Assembly: GCF_905220995.1 (NCBI RefSeq)
Contig: NZ_CAJNBJ010000001.1
Span: 62,001 to 126,000 of the forward strand
Source: Nitrospira defluvii
GTDB lineage: Bacteria > Nitrospirota > Nitrospiria > Nitrospirales > Nitrospiraceae
Direction of reading: 5' to 3'
Length of the DNA: 64,000 bases
Shown: positions 8,182 to 16,700 of the stretch, piece after piece
Numbering within the stretch: position 1 is the stretch's first letter
Layout of the letters: each line of letters starts with the position of its first letter
Position numbers and translations under genes: made by a program
Notes under the pieces: generated by a model
What the model saw: the letters and a program-made list of their open reading frames with translations, nothing else
Told to the model about the DNA's origin: nothing
The model's database searches: none

Positions 8182-9681
8182 TCATAATTCCGACCTGTTG
8201 GTCACAGTCGACTGCAGATAGCGAAGCGTCCGGGCTGCCGTCTCTGTCCCGTCCCTGATGCAATCAGGCAAGCCCACGCCCCGATACCCGGCGCCCGTGA
8301 TCGTTAACCCGCCGAATCGAGACACCGCCGCCTCCAACTGAGTCAGTCGGTCGAGGTGCCCGATCGTATACTGCGGCATCGCTCGATGCCACCGGTTCAC
8401 CTCCACGTACTGCGGGGTCGCGTGGAGTCCGACAATCGACGCCAATTCGTCTCGCACGCAGCGCACCAACGCCTCGTCGTCCCGCTCTAAGATCGCCTCC
8501 CGTCCGACACCGCCGAGATAACAACGCACAGAGACCTCGTCCGGGGGCGCACGGTGGGGCCACTTGATCGAGGTCCACGTCGCGGCAATCAAATCACGCC
8601 CCTCGACCCGTGGGACGACAAAGCCAAACCCTTGCAAGCTGCGTCCGACCACCGCAGCCGGATAAATCAGAGAAATCGTTGCCGTCGACGCGTACGGAAT
8701 GGTCTCCATCAATCCGGCCGCCAGGGGACTGAGGGGCCGAACGAGATCCGCACTGACGTAGGCCGGCGTCGCCAACACCAACGCCTCCGCCGACAACGCG
8801 GTTCCATCAGAGCAGATCACATCGTACATCCAGCGGCCGGCCTGATGCGACCGGACCCGCAACGCCTCGGCCTGGACCCCGGACTTCAGCACGCCGCCGG
8901 TCTGCTGAATCCGTGCCGTCATCCCCGCCACCAGGTCGGCCAAGCCGTTCTTCAGCGTCACAAACATCGTGTGCCGGGGGCGACCGTCGGAGGCGGTCTG
9001 TACACGGGCCCGGCGAGCCGCCATCATGCCACGGATCACGCTGCCATGGCTCTGTTCCAATTCGTAGAATCGAGGAAAAGTCGCACGGAGGCTCATCTGC
9101 TCGGCATCGCCGGCATAGATACCGGCCATCAAGGGCTCCATCACCCGCTCGCACGCATGCCGCCCGAACCGGCGACGAAAGAAGGCTGCCAGCGACTCGT
9201 CGTCCGTCGATCGTCGCGGCGGAATCAGCACATCGCAGCCCATGCGGGCCAGATCCATCCAAGACAAGAGCCCGCTGCGAAAAAACGGCCCCAACTGCGA
9301 CGGGGTAAAGGTCACCAGCCCTTCCGGCAATTCATGCAACTGCCCGCCCCTGAGGACACTCGCCTTCTTCTCCACCGGGTTGGTGTTGATCAGCTGATCG
9401 GCGATCCCCAGTCGTCGACAGAGCTCCATCCCCCAAGGCTTCTGGGACAGAAACGAGTCAGGCCCTGCCTCCATCACCCACCGTCCGACTCGATGGGTCA
9501 CGATCTTGCCGCCCCAGACCGGCGCCGCATCAAGGATGGTGCAGGAAAGCGGCAGGTCGGCGGACGCGGCCTGTTCAAGCAGGGCAAACGCCGTGGAGAG
9601 ACCAGAGATGCCTCCACCGACAATGATGACTGACTTAGGAGTGCGCGCCACAGGTGGTGCCGCTACAAGGGAGTGGAACAA
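8182..9681 (-). CDS. hemG: protoporphyrinogen oxidase, oxygen-dependent (HemG/HemY type)
   Basis: This flavoenzyme oxidises protoporphyrinogen IX to protoporphyrin IX, the penultimate step of haem synthesis, using O2. At 499 residues it matches the FAD-dependent HemY-type PPOX, not the short flavodoxin-like E. coli HemG. The Rossmann motif VIIVGGGISGLSTAFAL starts near residue 18. Further matches are the conserved GPDSFLSQKPW segment and the C-terminal FAD segment LTITGAGYRGVGLPDCIRDG. The gene lies in the order hemE-hemH-hemG on the minus strand, but a 116-base palindromic element sits between hemH and hemG. The need for O2 implies an aerobic or microaerobic lifestyle. Confidence 0.92.
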   Translation of the reverse strand: MFHSLVAAPPVARTPKSVIIVGGGISGLSTAFALLEQAASADLPLSCTILDAAPVWGGKIVTHRVGRWVMEAGPDSFLSQKPWGMELCRRLGIADQLINTNPVEKKASVLRGGQLHELPEGLVTFTPSQLGPFFRSGLLSWMDLARMGCDVLIPPRRSTDDESLAAFFRRRFGRHACERVMEPLMAGIYAGDAEQMSLRATFPRFYELEQSHGSVIRGMMAARRARVQTASDGRPRHTMFVTLKNGLADLVAGMTARIQQTGGVLKSGVQAEALRVRSHQAGRWMYDVICSDGTALSAEALVLATPAYVSADLVRPLSPLAAGLMETIPYASTATISLIYPAAVVGRSLQGFGFVVPRVEGRDLIAATWTSIKWPHRAPPDEVSVRCYLGGVGREAILERDDEALVRCVRDELASIVGLHATPQYVEVNRWHRAMPQYTIGHLDRLTQLEAAVSRFGGLTITGAGYRGVGLPDCIRDGTETAARTLRYLQSTVTNRSEL

Positions 9682-9741
9682 TGCTGGGACACTCGCTGAA
9701 TCGTTCGAGCGTCAGGACAATTAACGAATGCTTCGCGCAGG

Positions 9742-9857
9742 GTGTTCAAAAAGGTCTCGCAGCGCGGCCGCAGCAAGCGACGAGGTGAGTCGTACGTGGC
9801 TGGATACGTCGAACCTCGGAGCGAAGCGAGAACGATGCTGCGAGCCTTTTTCAACAT
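9742..9857. repeat. palindromic intergenic element, type A, inside the haem cluster
   Basis: The left end reads GTGTTCAAAAAGGTCTCGCA and the right end TGCGAGCCTTTTTCAACAT; over about 21 bases they are near-perfect inverted repeats with one single-base indel. The interior holds CGAACCTCGGAGCGAAGCGA followed by GAACG. I recall similar segments scattered in Nitrospira genomes, but that is memory, not a search. The short reading frames across it look spurious. It lies five bases beyond the hemH stop codon, so it may shape the hemH transcript end or reduce read-through into hemG. Confidence 0.75.
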
Positions 9858-9861
9858 CCGC

Positions 9862-10806
9862 CTAATGAACCAGCGAGGACTCGTGTGCCTCCACCACCGA
9901 CGTCAGGATGTCGATCAGTGGAGCCGAGGCGTTCAGCATGGGTATCCGTTCCAGTTGCATGCCTTTGGCCCGGGCCAACTGGGTGAGCTCGATATCAATG
10001 TCGTACAACGTTTCCACATGGTCACAGAGAAAACCGATCGGCGCCACCAGTACATGCCGGTGCCCTTCGTGTGCCAAGGCCTCCACCGTCTCCTCGACCG
10101 ACGGCCCCAACCAGGTCTCCCCGGAACGCCCCTGGCTTTGATAGGCGAAGCGTGTCGGTTGCCCGCCGAGCTGCGCAATGACCGCCTGGGCGGTGCCGCG
10201 GACTTCCTCGGGATAGGGATCCTTCATGGCGACCACACGCTCCGGCAAACTATGAGCCGTCATCAACACCGGCACCTGTCCGCGCACGTCCCGCGGAAAT
10301 CGGTCCAGGGTCCGCTGGATATTGTCGGCGATCGCGGCAATCAGCAACGGATGACGATGCCAACTCGTGACGAAACTGATCGGGGTCTCATCGGCCAGCG
10401 CGGCCCGCGCGTCTTCCACCTTCTTCACGTAGGCCCCGATGCTGAGCGAGGAGTATTGCGGCGCCATGCAGAGCCCGACAATCCGCTCCGGGCAGTCCTT
10501 CAACAACTCGGCGTAGGCTTCCTTGATAAAGGGATGCCAATGCCGCAACCCGACGTAACATCGATACTGCCTGTCGCCTGAGTCATTCAGCCGCCCCTCC
10601 AGGGCTGCGGCAACCTCGCGTGTGATCCCCAACACAGGAGATCGTCCACCGGTCATCCGGTAGCGGGTTCGGATTTCCTCCACCAATTCGGAAGAGGTCG
10701 GTCGCCCACCCCGGACATCCATGAGATACGGCTCGACGTTCTCCAAACAATCGGGCCCACCCATGGCCATAAGAAGAAGCGCGATTGGTGGTTGGGATGC
10801 AGGCAC
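9862..10806 (-). CDS. hemH: ferrochelatase
   Basis: Ferrochelatase inserts Fe2+ into protoporphyrin IX to make protohaem. The 314-residue length fits the bacterial enzyme. It shows the N-terminal ALLLMAMGGPDCLENVEPYL, the substrate-loop segment RTRYRMTGGRSP, the catalytic-His motif MTAHSLPERV and the Glu-containing motif FLCDHVETLYDIDIE. It is flanked by hemE upstream (24-base gap) and hemG downstream on the same strand. No C-terminal extension is present, and I see no cysteine cluster suggesting an iron-sulphur centre. Confidence 0.95.
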   Translation of the reverse strand: MPASQPPIALLLMAMGGPDCLENVEPYLMDVRGGRPTSSELVEEIRTRYRMTGGRSPVLGITREVAAALEGRLNDSGDRQYRCYVGLRHWHPFIKEAYAELLKDCPERIVGLCMAPQYSSLSIGAYVKKVEDARAALADETPISFVTSWHRHPLLIAAIADNIQRTLDRFPRDVRGQVPVLMTAHSLPERVVAMKDPYPEEVRGTAQAVIAQLGGQPTRFAYQSQGRSGETWLGPSVEETVEALAHEGHRHVLVAPIGFLCDHVETLYDIDIELTQLARAKGMQLERIPMLNASAPLIDILTSVVEAHESSLVH

Positions 10807-10830
10807 GCTGAGCTCCAGCCCTACGTCTGG

Positions 10831-11856
10831 TTATGTTTTGCTTAACCGATGGACGAGATCGATCGTGGCCGCGACATGCTCCACGGGCGTATTGGGGAGG
10901 ATCCCATGTCCAAGATTGAAAATGTGCCCCGGACGGCCTCCCGCCCGCCGGAGAATGTCCGCCACTCGTCGCTCGATTTCAGGTATCGGCGCAAACAGGG
11001 CTACCGGGTCCAGGTTTCCTTGCACCGCACGATCGTGCCCCACCATGGCCCAGGCCTCATCAAGAGGGATACGCCAATCAATGCCGATCACATCGCCGCC
11101 CGCCTGTCGCATTGACTTGAGGATGGCCGTCGTCCCCGTGCCGAAATGAATGAGCGGCACCCCTTCATGCTTGAGGCCGTCGAAAATCAATTGGACATGC
11201 GGCATGACATATTCGGCATAGTCCCCGGCCGACAGGCAGCCCACCCAACTATCGAACAACTGCACGGCCTGAGCGCCGGCTTTGATTTGCCGACGGAGAT
11301 AGCCGGTGATCACCCGTGCGAACGTATCCATCAGGCGGTGCCAGACTTCCGGCTCACCATACATCATCTGCTTCGTATGGATGTAGTTGCGAGAGCTGCC
11401 TCCCTCGATGGCGTAACTCGCCAGCGTGAACGGAGCACCGGCAAAGCCGATCAGCGGCACCCGGCCGGCCAACATCGTGCGGGTGAGGCTGATGGCATCC
11501 ATCACGTATTGCAGGCCGCCGTCATCCATGACCTTGAGTCGGTCCACAGCGGCGCGATCTCGAACCGGATTGTGAATGATCGGCCCTTCACCTTCGGCAA
11601 ATTCCAGAGACAGCCCCATCGGCTCAAGCGGCAGCAAAATGTCGGCAAAGATAATGGCCGCATCAAGGTCAAACCGGTCGATGGGCTGCATGGTGACCTG
11701 CGCCGCCAATTCCGGCGTCTTACACAATTCAAGAATGGAGTATTTTTCCCGGAGGCGTCGATACTCGATCATGTACCGACCTGCCTGGCGCATGAACCAG
11801 ACCGGCGTACAATCAACCGGTTCGCGCCGGCACGCTTTGAGAAATCGATCATTCAT
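10831..11856 (-). CDS. hemE: uroporphyrinogen III decarboxylase
   Basis: HemE decarboxylates uroporphyrinogen III to coproporphyrinogen III. The signature VDCTPVWFMRQAGRYMIEYR is complete, and IIFADILLPLEPMGL, GFAGAPFTLASYAIEGG and HFGTGTTAILKSMRQAG are all present, as is the C-terminal FNLGHGILPNTPVEHV. I start at MNDRFLKACRREP. In-frame Met codons 4 and 10 residues upstream (11868, 11886) are possible, and none has a clear ribosome site. It leads the hemE-hemH-hemG cluster. Confidence 0.94.
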   Translation of the reverse strand: MNDRFLKACRREPVDCTPVWFMRQAGRYMIEYRRLREKYSILELCKTPELAAQVTMQPIDRFDLDAAIIFADILLPLEPMGLSLEFAEGEGPIIHNPVRDRAAVDRLKVMDDGGLQYVMDAISLTRTMLAGRVPLIGFAGAPFTLASYAIEGGSSRNYIHTKQMMYGEPEVWHRLMDTFARVITGYLRRQIKAGAQAVQLFDSWVGCLSAGDYAEYVMPHVQLIFDGLKHEGVPLIHFGTGTTAILKSMRQAGGDVIGIDWRIPLDEAWAMVGHDRAVQGNLDPVALFAPIPEIERRVADILRRAGGRPGHIFNLGHGILPNTPVEHVAATIDLVHRLSKT

Positions 11857-11886
11857 AGTGGGGCGCATTGTAGAGGGGCAGTCCAA

Positions 11887-12220
11887 ACAGAGTCAAACAA
11901 TCTCACGCCGGAAACGACCGAGCGGCCGTCCTCCCCGACGCAGCAACAGTACGCGGTCCCGGCTCCGATCGCCGCTCGTGCAAAAAAATCCCGGGACAGG
12001 GGTATAAAAATCTCACGACTTTTTCCTCCTGTTCCGTGTATACTAACTGCACGTGTGTGAAAGCCTGAGTCTCTTCACTCACTGATCGACACAATTCAGT
12101 GTCTTCAGCGGCCTGCCTCTCGCATCACTCGCAAGCGCCGCAAAGATGAAGTCCCGCGACTGCAACAGCGGCGCGACCCCTCGGTAACGCATCCTAGATT
12201 CGCACAACTGTGGAGGTGGC
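11887..12220. other. intergenic region with probable desaturase leader
   Basis: This gap separates divergently transcribed hemE and the desaturase gene. A TATACT -10-like hexamer lies at 12039-12044 on the plus strand, but I could not find a convincing -35. If it is used, the desaturase mRNA has a leader of about 170 bases. That leader holds a hairpin (CACTGA / TCAGTG, near 12079-12100) and ends in a GGAGG-type ribosome site shortly before the start codon. I see no gene here and recognise no known riboswitch. Confidence 0.35.
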
Positions 12221-13237
12221 ATGAGTAGTGATCTGCATCCGCTCACCTTACCCGAGACCGGTGAGCTCCCGAAAACCGCCGTACAACCGGTTGAATCTTC
12301 TCACAATGACAACCCCTGGCTGACGATCCTCCGGTGGTTCGATTCCTGGGCCGGCATCGAAAAAATGGAAACCGACACCGCCCCGGCTTCGGTCGACTGG
12401 CTGCGCGCCATTCCCCTCATTACTGTCCACCTCATTTGTCTCGGGGTCTTCATTGTCGGCTGGAGTTGGGTCGCCGTAGGGGTCTGCGCCGCCTTCTACT
12501 TCATCCGCATGTTTGCCATCACCGGTTGGTACCATCGGTACTTCTCGCATCGCACCTTTAAGACCTCACGAGCCTGTCAGTTTGCCTTCGCACTGCTCGG
12601 CTCATCGTGCGCCCAACGTGGCCCCCTCTGGTGGGCCGGCCACCATCGGCACCACCACATCTACTCGGATAAGCCGGAGGATACCCATTCCGTGCGCCAG
12701 GGCGGATTCCTCTGGGCCCATATCGGCTGGATCAGCTCGAAGAAATTTTTCCCTCCGCGCCTGAAGAGCATCGGCGACTTTGCGAAGTTCCCTGAACTCC
12801 GCTTCCTGGATCGCTTCGACACGCTGGTCCCCACCATCTGTGGGTTCGGCATGTTCGGGCTGGGCAAATTACTGGAAACCTATGCGCCGGGCCTCGGCAC
12901 GAACGGTCCGCAAATGCTGATCTGGGGATTCTTCGTCTCCACAGTCGCTTTGCTCCACGGTACCTGCACGATCAACTCGCTTTCGCATGTGTATGGATCT
13001 CAGCGCTACAAGACGGGGGACGACAGTAAGAACAACTTCATCCTTGCCATGATCACCCTCGGCGAGGGGTGGCACAACAACCACCATTACTATGCCGCCT
13101 CGACCCGCCAGGGATTCTATTGGTGGGAGATCGACATTACCTACTACATGCTACGCGCGATGCAGGCGGTGGGCTTGGTGTGGGATATCCGTGAAGTCCC
13201 GGTGCACGTCCGGGAAGGAAAGAATAAACTCGCCTGA
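12221..13237 (+). CDS. acyl-CoA / acyl-lipid desaturase (delta-9 type)
   Basis: This integral-membrane di-iron desaturase introduces a double bond into fatty acyl chains. All three histidine boxes are present: HRYFSH at 105-110, HHRHHH at 141-146, and EGWHNNHH near residue 285. Hydrophobic stretches at about 65-100 and 225-250 form the membrane hairpins. The 338-residue length is normal for the SCD1/DesC-like group. The first 55 residues form a soluble N-terminal tail. The gene is monocistronic, with a strong hairpin terminator ten bases after the stop codon. It probably adjusts membrane fluidity; the natural substrate (CoA, ACP or lipid) cannot be read from sequence. Confidence 0.9.
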   Translation: MSSDLHPLTLPETGELPKTAVQPVESSHNDNPWLTILRWFDSWAGIEKMETDTAPASVDWLRAIPLITVHLICLGVFIVGWSWVAVGVCAAFYFIRMFAITGWYHRYFSHRTFKTSRACQFAFALLGSSCAQRGPLWWAGHHRHHHIYSDKPEDTHSVRQGGFLWAHIGWISSKKFFPPRLKSIGDFAKFPELRFLDRFDTLVPTICGFGMFGLGKLLETYAPGLGTNGPQMLIWGFFVSTVALLHGTCTINSLSHVYGSQRYKTGDDSKNNFILAMITLGEGWHNNHHYYAASTRQGFYWWEIDITYYMLRAMQAVGLVWDIREVPVHVREGKNKLA

Positions 13238-13247
13238 AAAGATTAAG

Positions 13248-13277
13248 ACGGGGGCGGTCATGCAAGCCCGCCCCCGT
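13248..13277. terminator. bidirectional intrinsic terminator
   Basis: A perfect 10-base-pair GC-rich stem (ACGGGGGCGG / CCGCCCCCGT) encloses a 10-base loop between the convergent desaturase gene and the unknown gene that ends at 13286. It lacks a long U run, which is common in GC-rich genomes. It is placed to stop transcription from both sides. Confidence 0.75.
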
Positions 13278-13285
13278 TACACGCC

Positions 13286-13768
13286 CTACACCCACTCTGA
13301 CTCATCCGCCGCCACAGACTTCCGCCCGTATAGCGACCTCAGTCGATCCCGAATCTCACGGCTGACGGGATTAATTTCGGCCACCTCTGCTTCAGTTGCA
13401 ATCCACGCATCCTCCGGCGTCAGTTCGATCCGGTAGTGATTCTTCTTCAAGGAGAACCACTCGATATAGGGATGCGGTACCAGATGCGGGTGCGGATCGA
13501 AAGAAATCAAACTGGCATCCCCGACCTGAGGAATCTCGACATCTCCCAGCACCTGCCCGGCGAGGTCCTCATCGGCAAACCGGCTGTTCTTGAACCGAAT
13601 CACTTTGCCGGCAATCTCCCCGCGGCAATTTCCTGCCAGGTACACATCGACCGGTCCCAGCACCGCAAAGGTGATGCGCCCGACCACCGTCCCGTCTTCC
13701 CGGTTATCGAGAAATCCCTCTTGCACCCAGCGGCTATTCCCGAACTTCTGCGCCACGTTCCCCTCCAT
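13286..13768 (-). CDS. conserved hypothetical protein
   Basis: The 160-residue soluble protein contains GRITFAVLGPVDVYLAGNCR, AGKVIRFKNSRF and LIPHPYIEWFSLKKNHYRIE-like segments (the actual text has LVPHPYIEWFSL). I cannot name the family. The first 35 bases overlap the end of the upstream DMT transporter gene, which suggests translational coupling. It ends close to a shared bidirectional terminator. Confidence 0.65.
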   Translation of the reverse strand: MEGNVAQKFGNSRWVQEGFLDNREDGTVVGRITFAVLGPVDVYLAGNCRGEIAGKVIRFKNSRFADEDLAGQVLGDVEIPQVGDASLISFDPHPHLVPHPYIEWFSLKKNHYRIELTPEDAWIATEAEVAEINPVSREIRDRLRSLYGRKSVAADESEWV

Positions 13769-14636
13769 CAGGACCCACCGTCACAGGCTCACCCCGCGCC
13801 GCGGTCCCCTCACCTGTTACCCATGAACCGAGCAAGACCCCACCAAGAATCATCACACTGCCAAACCACCCCTGGGCATCCAGGGTTTCGCCCAAGAAAT
13901 ACCAGGCCATCCAGGCCGCCACAGCCGGCTCCGCGGCAAACAATAGTGCGACTTGCTGGGCCGGCAAGAGTTGCTGCGCCCACATCTGCACCCCAAATGC
14001 ACCGGTCGCCAGCACCCCGGTGACCACGAGCCCGACCACCAGCACTCGGCTCGGTTCAAACATGGCCGGCGTCGGATGCTCCCACCACATCGCCCCCAAC
14101 ATGGCCACCGTCATCATCACCAATTGCCAGGCGAATAGCGACAGGGCATCGGTCACCCTCGTATACCGTTCCAAACACACGATATGCGCGGCAAACGCCG
14201 CCGCGCTGCCCAATGTCAGCAAATCTCCAAGGTTGGCGGAAGCCGTGGGTTTAACCAGGAACCACAGCCCGACCAAGGCAATCCCGTTGGACACCCACGT
14301 ATGCGCACCCAGCCTGCGGAGGTAAAGGGGCACAAACACGACGTACAGCACGGTAATAAATGCCGAGTTCGACGCCGTCGTCAGATGCAAGCCCACCGTC
14401 TGCAACACATAACCGAGAAACAGCCAGCTGCTTGCAACCAGGCTCATCCGTACCATGCCGGCATTCCACGTCAGCTCACGGCGCATGAGCAAAAGCACCA
14501 TGAACACCACGAGCATGCCGAGGAGAAACCGCAGGAAGAGAAACGACAACGGGGAGATTTGTTCGAGCGCGGCCTTCGTGGCCGGAAACGTTGCTCCCCA
14601 CACAATGGTTGTGAGGAGCAGCGCAAGTTGAGGCAT
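13734..14636 (-). CDS. DMT-superfamily transporter (EamA domains)
   Basis: The 300-residue protein has about ten hydrophobic helices and two EamA repeats. The N-terminal signature is LLTTIVWGATFPATKAALEQ followed by ISPLSFLFLRFLLG, the classic W-G-x-x-F start and R-F motif. The second repeat includes LFAAEPAVAAWMAWYFLGE, typical of the second EamA domain. Members export metabolites or amino acids; the substrate is unknown. It shares an operon with the 160-residue unknown protein by overlap. Confidence 0.9.
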   Translation of the reverse strand: MPQLALLLTTIVWGATFPATKAALEQISPLSFLFLRFLLGMLVVFMVLLLMRRELTWNAGMVRMSLVASSWLFLGYVLQTVGLHLTTASNSAFITVLYVVFVPLYLRRLGAHTWVSNGIALVGLWFLVKPTASANLGDLLTLGSAAAFAAHIVCLERYTRVTDALSLFAWQLVMMTVAMLGAMWWEHPTPAMFEPSRVLVVGLVVTGVLATGAFGVQMWAQQLLPAQQVALLFAAEPAVAAWMAWYFLGETLDAQGWFGSVMILGGVLLGSWVTGEGTAARGEPVTVGPDGGERGAEVRE

Positions 14637-14762
14637 GGTCAGGCTGAAGAAAAGTATGAATGCTGAGTTATGAGTGTTGCATTATACGCATTGAAGAGAT
14701 CGACCGGGCGCGATCTGCACACACAGCACTCCAGACTCAGCGCTCACCACTGAACGTGGTTC

Positions 14763-14966
14763 TTATGGCTTGCAGAGCGCACATTTGCGTTCGTCGCTGG
14801 TCCCGGCCATTTCCATGGCCGCCAACGCGCGCTCCTTGTCCGGGTAATCGAACCAGCCGCCTTCCCAAAAATCGCTACTGGAGACGCTGGACGGCACTTC
14901 CGAACAACGATCCCGATGCAGCGTCACTCGATCGATCGCGCGTGCAATATGAATCCAATAGACCAT
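14763..14966 (-). CDS. small hypothetical protein with C-terminal CxxC
   Basis: This is a 67-residue reading frame with a purine-rich ribosome site (GAAGGG) six bases upstream. The protein starts MVYWIHIARAIDRVTLHRDR and ends KCALCKP. It has the features of a real small protein: aromatic-rich, balanced charges and a CxxC tail that could bind metal or form a disulphide. I do not recognise it, and comparative data would decide. Confidence 0.45.
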   Translation of the reverse strand: MVYWIHIARAIDRVTLHRDRCSEVPSSVSSSDFWEGGWFDYPDKERALAAMEMAGTSDERKCALCKP

Positions 14967-15114
14967 GGTACCCTTCGGATTCCGCCGTCCTCGCCGTCAC
15001 AGGTCAACCCTACCACGCATCTCGCGGGGAGAGCAACGCGCAGAAATCACCGAACCGCGACGGCCCCGTGACGGCACTGCGCATGAAATTGTGGGATCAA
15101 ACCAGGAGGTCGCG

Positions 15115-15291
15115 TTAGGGCAGGAGCTGCCACTCGTCCTTCTCGATCACGGTCTTGACACCGCTTTCCAGCTTCTTGACGTCCTTATCCTCAAACAACC
15201 GCATATACCGTTCGATCCGATCCGGATCGTCGATACGCTCTTCCTGCATGACACCGCCGCTACCTTTGTACTTCCGAATTAACAGGGGCAT
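15115..15291 (-). CDS. 58-residue conserved-looking small protein
   Basis: The frame MPLLIRKYKGSGGVMQEERI continues through DDPDRIERYMRLFEDKDV to a C-terminus KDEWQLLP and a TAA stop. An AGAGGAG ribosome site lies nine bases before the start. The protein is very highly charged and probably a small alpha/beta fold. Strong codon structure and the ribosome site argue that it is real despite its size. Function unknown. Confidence 0.65.
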   Translation of the reverse strand: MPLLIRKYKGSGGVMQEERIDDPDRIERYMRLFEDKDVKKLESGVKTVIEKDEWQLLP

Positions 15292-15449
15292 TTCAACCGC
15301 TCCTCTAAATGTGGCTCGCGTTTCGACACAAAGATTCGGTACAATAGTGCAAAGTTACGCATAGGGTCAAGCGTTTCCACACAGAGAACCGCGTTCTTTC
15401 GCCCGATCGCTTCGGGCGAGGCCATGGAACGTTATCCAAGGAGTCGGCC

Positions 15450-15761
15450 ATGCCGGTCTACGAATATCGCTGCGAACAATGTACTCACCAGTTCGAAGCC
15501 ACCCAGTCCATGCACGCCCGACCGGAGGATACGGTCTGCCCCCAATGCAATAAGACCGGCGCCACTCGAATGTTGTCCTCCTTTGCCTCCAAGGTGAAGG
15601 GCAGTCACAAGCCCGGATTCGAAGAGATCAAGGCCTACGATATGCTGAATGAACGCATGAATCGATTCGCGAAACTCCCTCCCGCCATGGGCAAGCGAGT
15701 GGATGTTTCTCCTGAGATGATGGCCGGCGCGGTCACGCCGCCAGAAGGCACCCCCCCGTAA
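15450..15761 (+). CDS. FmdB-family zinc ribbon protein
   Basis: The 103-residue protein starts MPVYEYRCEQCTHQFEATQS and has a second CxxC in VCPQCNK, so it forms the four-cysteine zinc ribbon of the FmdB/CxxC_CXXC_SSSS family. The tail (KPGFEEIKAYDMLNERMNRF) is helical. The family was named for regulation of formamidase genes, but its members are mostly uncharacterised. It is preceded by a GGAG ribosome site. Confidence 0.85.
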   Translation: MPVYEYRCEQCTHQFEATQSMHARPEDTVCPQCNKTGATRMLSSFASKVKGSHKPGFEEIKAYDMLNERMNRFAKLPPAMGKRVDVSPEMMAGAVTPPEGTPP

Positions 15762-15863
15762 ACGGCGCAAAGCCGTACGACCGCCCCAACCGCCGCGCGG
15801 CCTCCACGGTCGACGACTAGGGCCCAAAGACACCACTTAGAGTGACAAGGAGAGTCGTTCAGC

Positions 15864-16688
15864 ATGGTTTCCCGTATCAGTGGATTGCTTTCTGCCTCTT
15901 TCCTGCTCCTCAGTGCGCTACCGGCCTTCGCCGAAGTCGCCGGGTCGATGGTGATTGCCGGCCACGGCCCCGAACAGCATGTCATGGAATCCCTGGCCCA
16001 CGCATTCGAAAAAGCCAATCCTCGGGCCTACATCGACGTCGTCTGGGACGATAATTCCAAACCGCTCGAGATGGTCAAATCCAAACAGGCCACCATCGCC
16101 GTGACCGGAACCCCCGAGGACGGTTTCCGATCTGTCCAGATTGCCTGGGATGGTATCGCCATCATGGTCCATCGATCGAATTTCACGAAGGAAGTCAGTA
16201 AACAGGAAGTCGCCGAATTATTCTCAGGCAAATATAAATTCTGGGCTGACTTGGGCGGACCGGACACCAAGATCCTGCTGCTCGACCGGCCACGCAACGA
16301 AAACAACCGCGACGCCTTCGAACAACTCCTCGGCATTGTCGGCAAGATTCCCGATACGACCAAAGTCATTGCGAAGGATGAGAAGGTGATCAAGACGGTC
16401 GCCGGTACGCTCCCGCCCAATTCGGCCGTCACCTATTTGTCGCTCGGCCAGGCGCTGGAAGCCGTGGCCTCCGGCGTGCCTGTCCGGTTGCTCCCGGTTG
16501 AGAAGGTCGAACCAGAAACGCCCACCGTCAAGGACGGCCGATACCCGCTGCGGAGGCCGGTGCTGTTACTGTCGAACAACGAACCGGACCCGCTCGTTCA
16601 AGCATTCGAACAGTTCGCCCTGTCGGACGAGGGACAAAAAATTCTCAGCGAATCCTATACACCACTTCCCAAGACATCATCTCCCTAA
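15864..16688 (+). CDS. PstS-like periplasmic phosphate-binding-type protein
   Basis: The 274-residue secreted protein has a clear signal peptide (about residues 1-23, cleavage near ALPAFAEVAG). The mature part resembles PBP-like-domain proteins: GSMVIAGHGPEQHVMESLAH, the KSKQATIAVTG strand, the WDGIAIMVHRSN segment and VSKQEVAELFSGKYKFWADL. The last is the hallmark 'domain swap' region of PstS (I-F-x-G-x-x-x-W). The C-terminus has EPDPLVQAFEQFALSDEGQK. No permease genes are adjacent, so it is an orphan binding protein, perhaps a sensor or scavenger. The next gene (IPT-fold protein) starts 12 bases after the stop, so the two form an operon. Confidence 0.82.
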   Translation: MVSRISGLLSASFLLLSALPAFAEVAGSMVIAGHGPEQHVMESLAHAFEKANPRAYIDVVWDDNSKPLEMVKSKQATIAVTGTPEDGFRSVQIAWDGIAIMVHRSNFTKEVSKQEVAELFSGKYKFWADLGGPDTKILLLDRPRNENNRDAFEQLLGIVGKIPDTTKVIAKDEKVIKTVAGTLPPNSAVTYLSLGQALEAVASGVPVRLLPVEKVEPETPTVKDGRYPLRRPVLLLSNNEPDPLVQAFEQFALSDEGQKILSESYTPLPKTSSP

Positions 16689-16700
16689 TAGGAGGCTTTT

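Noticed and set aside
9663-9857. 65-residue minus-strand frame across the type A element
   Set aside because: It consists of the repeat itself and hemG upstream sequence, without ribosome site or recognisable protein features.
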